Origin: JALHUB01 sp050010555
Lineage (GTDB): Bacteria > Chloroflexota > Dehalococcoidia > DSTF01 > JALHUB01
Length of the DNA stretch: 33,258 bases
Reading direction: 5' to 3'
Assembly (NCBI GenBank): GCA_050010555.1
Contig: JBEKKV010000023.1
Location: 1 to 33,258 of the forward strand
Position 1 is the first letter of the stretch. Every line of letters starts with the position of its first letter. A program made the position numbers and the translations under genes. Positions 29,207 to 33,258 of the stretch are shown piece after piece. Under the pieces are notes generated by a model, which was not told the origin of the DNA, ran no database searches, and worked only from the letters and a program-made list of their open reading frames with translations.

Positions 29207-30220
29207 TTAGCTTTCCGGCGCCTCCTCGGCATTCTCGGAGACGAAGCTCAGGTACAGCAGCAGCAGCGACGGTATCAGTATCACGGCGCCGCAAAGCAAG
29301 CCGACCAGCGCTGAGCGGATCATCGTCTGGCTCGACGCCACGTCGAACATGCTCTGGCTCGGCACGATGAAGTATGGGTACTGGATGACGCCCCAGGCCG
29401 CGACAAGAAGCGCCACTGCGCCACCGGACGCCGCCGGCGCCAGCGCGTACCACCGCCGCCACAACACGAGCAAGGCGACCAGACCACTCGCCGCTGCCAC
29501 GCCCAGCATCCACTCGGGCGCCGCACGTTGCCAGAGGCCCCAGAAGCCGGACGCGTCCCAGCGGGCGACGGCCAGCGTGATGATCCCGAGCATCCCGACG
29601 GCTACGCCCGCCAGCAGGCCGCGCAGGCGGAAGTCCTCGCGCAGGTCGCCGGAAGAGCGCGTCGTCATGTAGCTCATCGTCAGGAAGGCGCAGGCACAAA
29701 CCGCGGTCAGGCCGAAGAGTATCGGGAAGGGGTGCATCCAGGGCGCGAAGAGTCCGGAGGTCACGGCGCCGTCGTTGAGCTTGATCTCGCCGCCGCCGGT
29801 CGCGCCCAGGGCCACGCCGAAGGCGAACGGTGTGATGACGCTGGCCACGGAGAACAAGATGCCATGCAACGGCACCATGCCCGCCCCGGATTCGAGCGAG
29901 TAGTTGCGGAAGGCGAATCCGGCGCCGCGGAACACGATGCCGATGAGGCCGACGGTCAGCGGGACGAGCAGCGCCGTCGACAGATTGGCGAGGGCGGTTG
30001 GGAAGGCCATCAGCAGGACGACGACGATGAGGATGAGCCAGACGTTGTTCGTCTCCCAGACGGGGCCGATCGCCTTGTAAAGGGCGTTTCGCTGCTGCCC
30101 AGCGCGTGGCCCGCTCGCCAGGGCCGACCAGATGCCGCTGCCGAAGTCGGCGCCGCCGAAGATCGCGTAGGCCATGACGCCGGTTAGCGCGACGATCGCC
30201 GCTATCTTATCAAGGGTCAA
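29207..30220 (-). CDS. cydB: cytochrome bd oxidase subunit II
   Basis: The 337-aa membrane protein is subunit II of the bd-type quinol oxidase, with the typical N-terminal FGGADFGSGIW (about 20-30) and about eight to nine membrane segments. I place the start at TTG 30220, five bases after GGGAGG; the frame is open further upstream into cydA but that extension is low-quality. It lies 10 bp after the cydA stop, so the two are one operon. CydB has no haem ligand itself and stabilises CydA. It ends with an acidic tail (SENAEEAPES). Confidence 0.94.
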   Translation of the reverse strand: MTLDKIAAIVALTGVMAYAIFGGADFGSGIWSALASGPRAGQQRNALYKAIGPVWETNNVWLILIVVVLLMAFPTALANLSTALLVPLTVGLIGIVFRGAGFAFRNYSLESGAGMVPLHGILFSVASVITPFAFGVALGATGGGEIKLNDGAVTSGLFAPWMHPFPILFGLTAVCACAFLTMSYMTTRSSGDLREDFRLRGLLAGVAVGMLGIITLAVARWDASGFWGLWQRAAPEWMLGVAAASGLVALLVLWRRWYALAPAASGGAVALLVAAWGVIQYPYFIVPSQSMFDVASSQTMIRSALVGLLCGAVILIPSLLLLYLSFVSENAEEAPES

Positions 30221-30230
30221 TCGTGCCTCC

Positions 30231-31547
30231 CTATCCGGCGCGCGGCGCCTTGGTGCGGCCGCGCTGCTGGAGCAACAGGACGCCGGCCAGGCCAATGGCC
30301 AGCGCCACGTAGACGATACCGAACAGCACGAGCAGCACCCAGATGCCCGAGCGTGACGTCGCGCCGCCTTCGGTCCGCATGACGTGGTAGATCATCCATG
30401 GCTGGCGGCCGAACTCCGTCACGAACCAGCCCATCTCGATGGCGAAGAAGCCGAGCACGCCCATCAGCACAAGGATGGCAAGGAGCAGTCGCGGCGGGTC
30501 GACTCTCTTCTTCCACCAAACGTGCCCCCAGAACAGCGCCGAGACGCCGACGAAGGTGAAACCGAGTGCGACCATCAACTGGAACGGGAAGTGGGCGAGC
30601 CAGACGTTGGGGATCTCGTCCTGCGGGAAGCTGTCGAGGCCCTTGATCTCGGCGTCGGCGTGCTCGAAGGCGAGGAGGCTGGCGAGCTTGGGGATCTCGA
30701 TGGCAAACTTCGTCTCGTGGTCGCCGGGGAAGGGTATGCCACCGATGCGCAGCGGCGCGCCTCGCTGCGTGGCGAACTGGCCTTCCATGGCGGCGAACTT
30801 CTCGGGCTGGTTGTGCGCCACGGCCCGCGCGCTGAGGTCGCCGGTGACGACTTGAAGGGGCGCGAAGACGGCGGCGAGCCCGAGGCCGAGCATGAGCGCC
30901 TTCTTGTTGTAGTCGGAGCGGTCGCCGCGAAGCATGGCGAGGGCGTAGATGCCGGCGACGCCCAGGCCGAGGGCGACGTAGGCGGCCAGGGCGCCGTGGA
31001 CGAACTCGTAGGGGAAGGCGCGGTTGGTGAGCATGGCGGCGGTCGGGTTGACGTTGGTGACGACGCCGTTGACGATGTCGAAGCCGGTCGGCTGGTTCAT
31101 CCAGGAGTTGGCGCTGATGATGAAGAAGGCGGAGGCAAGGGCGGCGACGGCGATCGGAATCGTCGTCAGCCAGTGGGCTTTCGGGCTGAGCTTCTTCCAG
31201 CCGTAGAGGTAGAGGCCCAGGAAGATGGCCTCGGTGAAGAAGGCGAAGCCTTCCAGGAAGAACGGCAGGCCGATGATGCCGCCGGAGAAGCTCGTAAAGC
31301 TAGGCCAGAGGAGGCCGAAGGAGAAGGAGAGGATGGTGCCGGAGACGGCGCCGACGGCGAACAGGACGCCGACGACGACGGCCCATCGCCTGGCCATGTC
31401 GCGGTACATCTCCTTGCCGGTGCGCAGGTAGAGGCCTTCGGCGGCGAAGAGGAGCGGCGGCAGGCCGATGCCGACGGTGGCGAAGAGGATGTGGAAGCCG
31501 AGGGCCGTGCCCATGAGGGCGCGGGCGGAGGTTACGGTATCGAACAC
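30231..31547 (-). CDS. cydA: cytochrome bd oxidase subunit I
   Basis: Subunit I (438 aa) oxidises quinol and reduces O2 to water at low oxygen, in the cytoplasmic membrane. The N-terminal FHILFATVGIG carries the high-spin haem ligand (near residue 18), and GWFVTEFGRQPW (about 373-384) is the family signature. The protein is shorter than E. coli CydA (522 aa) because the quinol-binding loop is short, as in many non-enterobacterial or cyanide-insensitive forms. It starts at GTG nine bases after GGAG. It is first in a two-gene operon with cydB; no cydX or cydCD is visible here. Confidence 0.95.
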   Translation of the reverse strand: MFDTVTSARALMGTALGFHILFATVGIGLPPLLFAAEGLYLRTGKEMYRDMARRWAVVVGVLFAVGAVSGTILSFSFGLLWPSFTSFSGGIIGLPFFLEGFAFFTEAIFLGLYLYGWKKLSPKAHWLTTIPIAVAALASAFFIISANSWMNQPTGFDIVNGVVTNVNPTAAMLTNRAFPYEFVHGALAAYVALGLGVAGIYALAMLRGDRSDYNKKALMLGLGLAAVFAPLQVVTGDLSARAVAHNQPEKFAAMEGQFATQRGAPLRIGGIPFPGDHETKFAIEIPKLASLLAFEHADAEIKGLDSFPQDEIPNVWLAHFPFQLMVALGFTFVGVSALFWGHVWWKKRVDPPRLLLAILVLMGVLGFFAIEMGWFVTEFGRQPWMIYHVMRTEGGATSRSGIWVLLVLFGIVYVALAIGLAGVLLLQQRGRTKAPRAG

Positions 31548-31598
31548 GTCCCTGTGCTCCGGTAGGGGTCCCCGCTATACGCTGTCGACTCTAGGTTC

Positions 31599-31607
31599 AA
31601 TATACCA
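31599..31607 (-). promoter_or_regulatory. possible extended -10 promoter of cydAB
   Basis: On the minus strand TGG precedes TATATT (31604-31599), about 50 bp before the cydA start. No good -35 box is present. Confidence 0.45.
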
Positions 31608-31660
31608 CATGCGAGGGGGCGTTGGGGGTAGCGGGGTGTCGGGGGCGGGGGCGGCCCCGG

Positions 31661-31700
31661 ACGGGCAAGCCCAGACGGGCAGGCCCAGACGGGCAAGCAT
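31661..31700 (+). repeat. 14-bp tandem repeat upstream of cydA
   Basis: Nearly three units of ACGGGCARGCCCAG lie in tandem (31661, 31675, 31689). The region from 31608 to 31984, apart from this repeat and a Pro/Arg-codon-rich GC stretch with poor frames on both strands, holds no gene that I trust. Confidence 0.7.
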
Positions 31701-31984
31701 GATTGTATTTGTTTGCAAAAATGTCGACTTTTCCGAAGCTGTTAGGGTTAGTTTTGTGTAATTGACCTTCAAAGGGGGCTCTTGGCTGCGCGGCGCTTGC
31801 CGGTCCGCGCTGTCGCATCCATTAGAGCATGGCGTCGCGCGGTTTCCAAGGGGGAAGTGGCAGTCGCGTCCTGCGGCCGCCGCTGCCGCTGCTGAGGGCA
31901 TAGACGCTCCTCTTCCCGTGCGCCTGCGGCCGCCGCGCTCCCCCGCCTCCCGCTGCCGGCTGCCGCTGCTCGGGACAGCAACGT

Positions 31985-32090
31985 CTCTCTTCCCACCCAC
32001 CCGAGTAAGGTTTTTCGGGGAATCAGGGGAACACCCCCTGAAACCCCTGGCAAAGAGGCTCCGCCTCTCTGCACTCTCCGCAGAGCGGCA
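31985..32090 (+). repeat. dispersed two-hairpin repeat, copy B
   Basis: The core GGGAATCAGGGG, AACA, CCCCCTGA is followed by a perfect second hairpin (AGAGGC, TCC, GCCTCT at about 32055-32069) and a CACTCTCCGC end as in copy A. Sequence upstream (CTGCCGCTGC, TCTCTTCCC) also matches copy C. It lies downstream of the Mrr-like gene. Confidence 0.8.
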
Positions 32091-32117
32091 AGAGACGAGG
32101 CCCGACACGGAGCCCTT

Positions 32118-32137
32118 GGGCGCACGGCCGTGCGCCC
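32118..32137. repeat. 20-bp perfect palindrome
   Basis: GGGCGCACGG (32118-32127) and CCGTGCGCCC (32128-32137) are exact reverse complements with no spacer. It lies just beyond copy B, between it and the terminator of the Mrr-like gene. Confidence 0.7.
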
Positions 32138-32144
32138 CTGCAAC

Positions 32145-32172
32145 GAAAACGCCGAGGCTGGACAACCTCGGC
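32145..32172 (-). terminator. intrinsic terminator of Mrr-like gene
   Basis: On the minus strand GCCGAGG (32172-32166) and CCTCGGC (32157-32151) form a 7-bp stem with an 8-nt loop, followed by GTTTTC. It lies about 28 bp past the stop codon. Confidence 0.72.
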
Positions 32173-32199
32173 TACGATGATCATGAGGCGGACAGGGCG

Positions 32200-32973
32200 T
32201 CAGGTGGTCGGGGGTTGCGTGAGGAATTCGACGGCGCGGCCGGGGTCTTTGCCGAGATCGCGCTTTCCCGGGCAACCTGCGACGCAATGGAACCACCAAC
32301 CCTGCGAGGAGTAGTCGAGGCGCATCGGTTTCCGGCAGACGGGGCACGGCTCTATACGACGTGCCTTTTCGATGCGATCATGTAGATCGTATTTGTCGAT
32401 GAGCGCTATGCCGATCTTTTTCGCCTCGGCGCGGGCCTGGCTAGTGAAATCAGAGAGGGTGACAAAGATGCCTGCGCCCGCGGGTAGCGCCTCGCGCATG
32501 AGGGTACCTGCGAACTCGCGGATTTCTTCGACCGGCACTTGCCAAGACTCCCACCGTTTGCACTGGGCGATCATTCTCTGGCGGTCGCGAGTCAGCTCGA
32601 GGTCGATGTTGCCGTCCGCCCTGTCCTGATGGCCGGTCTCGCGGACCTTCCAGCCATCCCGGCGAAACACCTCTCCCATGAGCCATTCGAACTCTTCCGC
32701 CTCGAGGCGGCGCAGGTCAGTCGTCCAGTCGAGTAGGTGGCGACGGTGTGCGGCCTCTAGTTGGGCCCCGAGCCAGCTCAGGATCACTAGCCCGGCGAGC
32801 ACCGTTCCAAAGAAGTTATCTATGACAATCCCGAGCGCCGAAAAGCCGAGTGCCAAGGGCAGCGCCAGCCCGACGCCCACGTAGAAGAGGAGCACAAGTG
32901 CAACCACGAAGCCGCCGGGCATCCGCCCCACGTCTCGAAGGACTCGGTCGGCGAGGTCGTCAAACCTAGACAT
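32200..32973 (-). CDS. membrane-anchored Mrr-like restriction endonuclease
   Basis: From the ATG at 32973 the protein (257 aa) has two or three hydrophobic segments at about 20-75, then an Mrr-type PD-(D/E)xK domain: FEWLMGEVFRRDGWKV, DGNIDLEL (about 137) and MIAQCKRW (about 150), with a final AKKIGIALID. The C-terminus has a zinc-ribbon-like knuckle (CPVCRKP and CVAGCPG). A longer GTG start at 33000 is possible. Proteins of this build cleave modified or foreign DNA, or respond to stress at the membrane. It is bracketed by copies B and C of the dispersed repeat in the same orientation, which may have moved it or mark hot spots. Confidence 0.83.
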   Translation of the reverse strand: MSRFDDLADRVLRDVGRMPGGFVVALVLLFYVGVGLALPLALGFSALGIVIDNFFGTVLAGLVILSWLGAQLEAAHRRHLLDWTTDLRRLEAEEFEWLMGEVFRRDGWKVRETGHQDRADGNIDLELTRDRQRMIAQCKRWESWQVPVEEIREFAGTLMREALPAGAGIFVTLSDFTSQARAEAKKIGIALIDKYDLHDRIEKARRIEPCPVCRKPMRLDYSSQGWWFHCVAGCPGKRDLGKDPGRAVEFLTQPPTT

Positions 32974-33058
32974 TTGCCCGCATGATATCACATCGTGCAC
33001 GCCGCTGTTGGGGCCGAAGTGCCTCGGGCCTGCTGCCGCTGCGGGAAGAGTCCGCTAT

Positions 33059-33146
33059 CTCTTCCCGCCCGCCCTCCCCGAGGGGTTTTATCGGGAATCA
33101 AGGGGACACCCCTTGGACCCCGGCAGCGAGGGCTTCGCCCTCTTGT
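33059..33146 (+). repeat. dispersed two-hairpin repeat, copy C
   Basis: The core TTTTATCGGGAATCA leads into CAAGGGG, ACA, CCCCTTG (about 33099-33115), then a perfect second hairpin (GAGGGC, TTC, GCCCTC at about 33128-33142). Compared with copies A and B, both arms of the hairpins change together. It lies upstream of the Mrr-like gene. Confidence 0.8.
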
Positions 33147-33174
33147 ATCTTTACGGTCGTTGTATTCTTTGTGG

Positions 33175-33200
33175 GGATCGGGAGGCATGCCTCCCGATCC
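33175..33200. repeat. 26-bp perfect palindrome
   Basis: Thirteen bases (33175-33187, GGATCGGGAGGCA) are followed directly by their exact reverse complement (33188-33200). A smaller inverted repeat (CTCTGGT, CC, ACCAGAG at 33223-33238) lies to its right. No gene is visible from 33001 to the end of the window. Confidence 0.7.
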
Positions 33201-33258
33201 GGAGTGCGATAGACCGATTGCCCTCTGGTCCACCAGAGACCGTTGCAGAGCGGGGGTC

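Noticed and set aside
28410..29699. 429-aa minus-strand frame overlapping mfd and cydB
   Set aside because: Arg/Pro/Ala-rich shadow in another frame of two well-supported genes.
30384..31565. 393-aa plus-strand frame opposite cydA
   Set aside because: It is a GC-driven antisense frame made of Gly/Asp/Glu repeats; cydA on the other strand has clear family signatures.
31575..32165. Long frames on both strands between cydA and the Mrr-like gene
   Set aside because: They run through the dispersed repeat and GC-rich low-complexity sequence; no start signal or domain supports them.

Overview
This is a bacterial window with Shine-Dalgarno-led genes, GC-rich core genes and a tRNA gene with an encoded CCA end. 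The right-hand core (mfd, cydA/cydB, a DUF-type membrane protein, an Mrr-like nuclease) would suit a Chloroflexota-like or other GC-rich environmental bacterium. The taxonomic call is weak, because no ribosomal gene is present.

Layout. (1) 1-2600: a dispersed two-hairpin repeat and a UvrD/PcrA-type helicase. (2) 2700-9100: a leftward accessory block. Starting next to the tRNA it holds a tyrosine recombinase, a MerR-like regulator behind a near-consensus promoter, a 60-aa protein, a RepA-like AAA ATPase followed by a TGCACTC iteron-like cluster, a ParB-domain/DNA methyltransferase fusion, and four small proteins, two with one membrane segment each. It looks like an integrated replicon or virus-like element whose far end is not recognisable. 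(3) 9117-9193: tRNA-Pro(GGG) on the minus strand. (4) 9154-23115: a 13.9-kb integrated element bounded by a perfect 44-bp direct repeat of the 5' half of the tRNA gene. (5) 23116-33258: chromosomal genes, all on the minus strand except a lipoprotein.

The 13.9-kb element is the most interesting part. It reads almost entirely rightward, with many 1- to 4-base start/stop overlaps: integrase, small regulators, a zinc/Toprim primase, a P-loop replicative ATPase, an origin-like cluster of inverted and direct repeats, a P27-type small terminase, several zinc-ribbon proteins (two are tandem paralogues), a short tail tape-measure protein, a large terminase with an added zinc ribbon, and a second recombinase with an N-terminal HTH behind its own promoter and a terminator-like leader. 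A lipoprotein gene points the other way just before the tape-measure gene. No capsid, portal, protease, baseplate or lysis gene is visible. This fits a phage satellite that replicates and packages itself using a helper's virions, possibly with its own tail ruler. A trimmed prophage is the main alternative.

The element entered the tRNA gene from the 5' side, so the intact tRNA now has element DNA as its upstream region and the original promoter faces a 5'-half fragment near 23.1 kb. The other recombinase (8127-9080) lies just beyond the tRNA 3' end in the same orientation, so two elements may share one tRNA gene.
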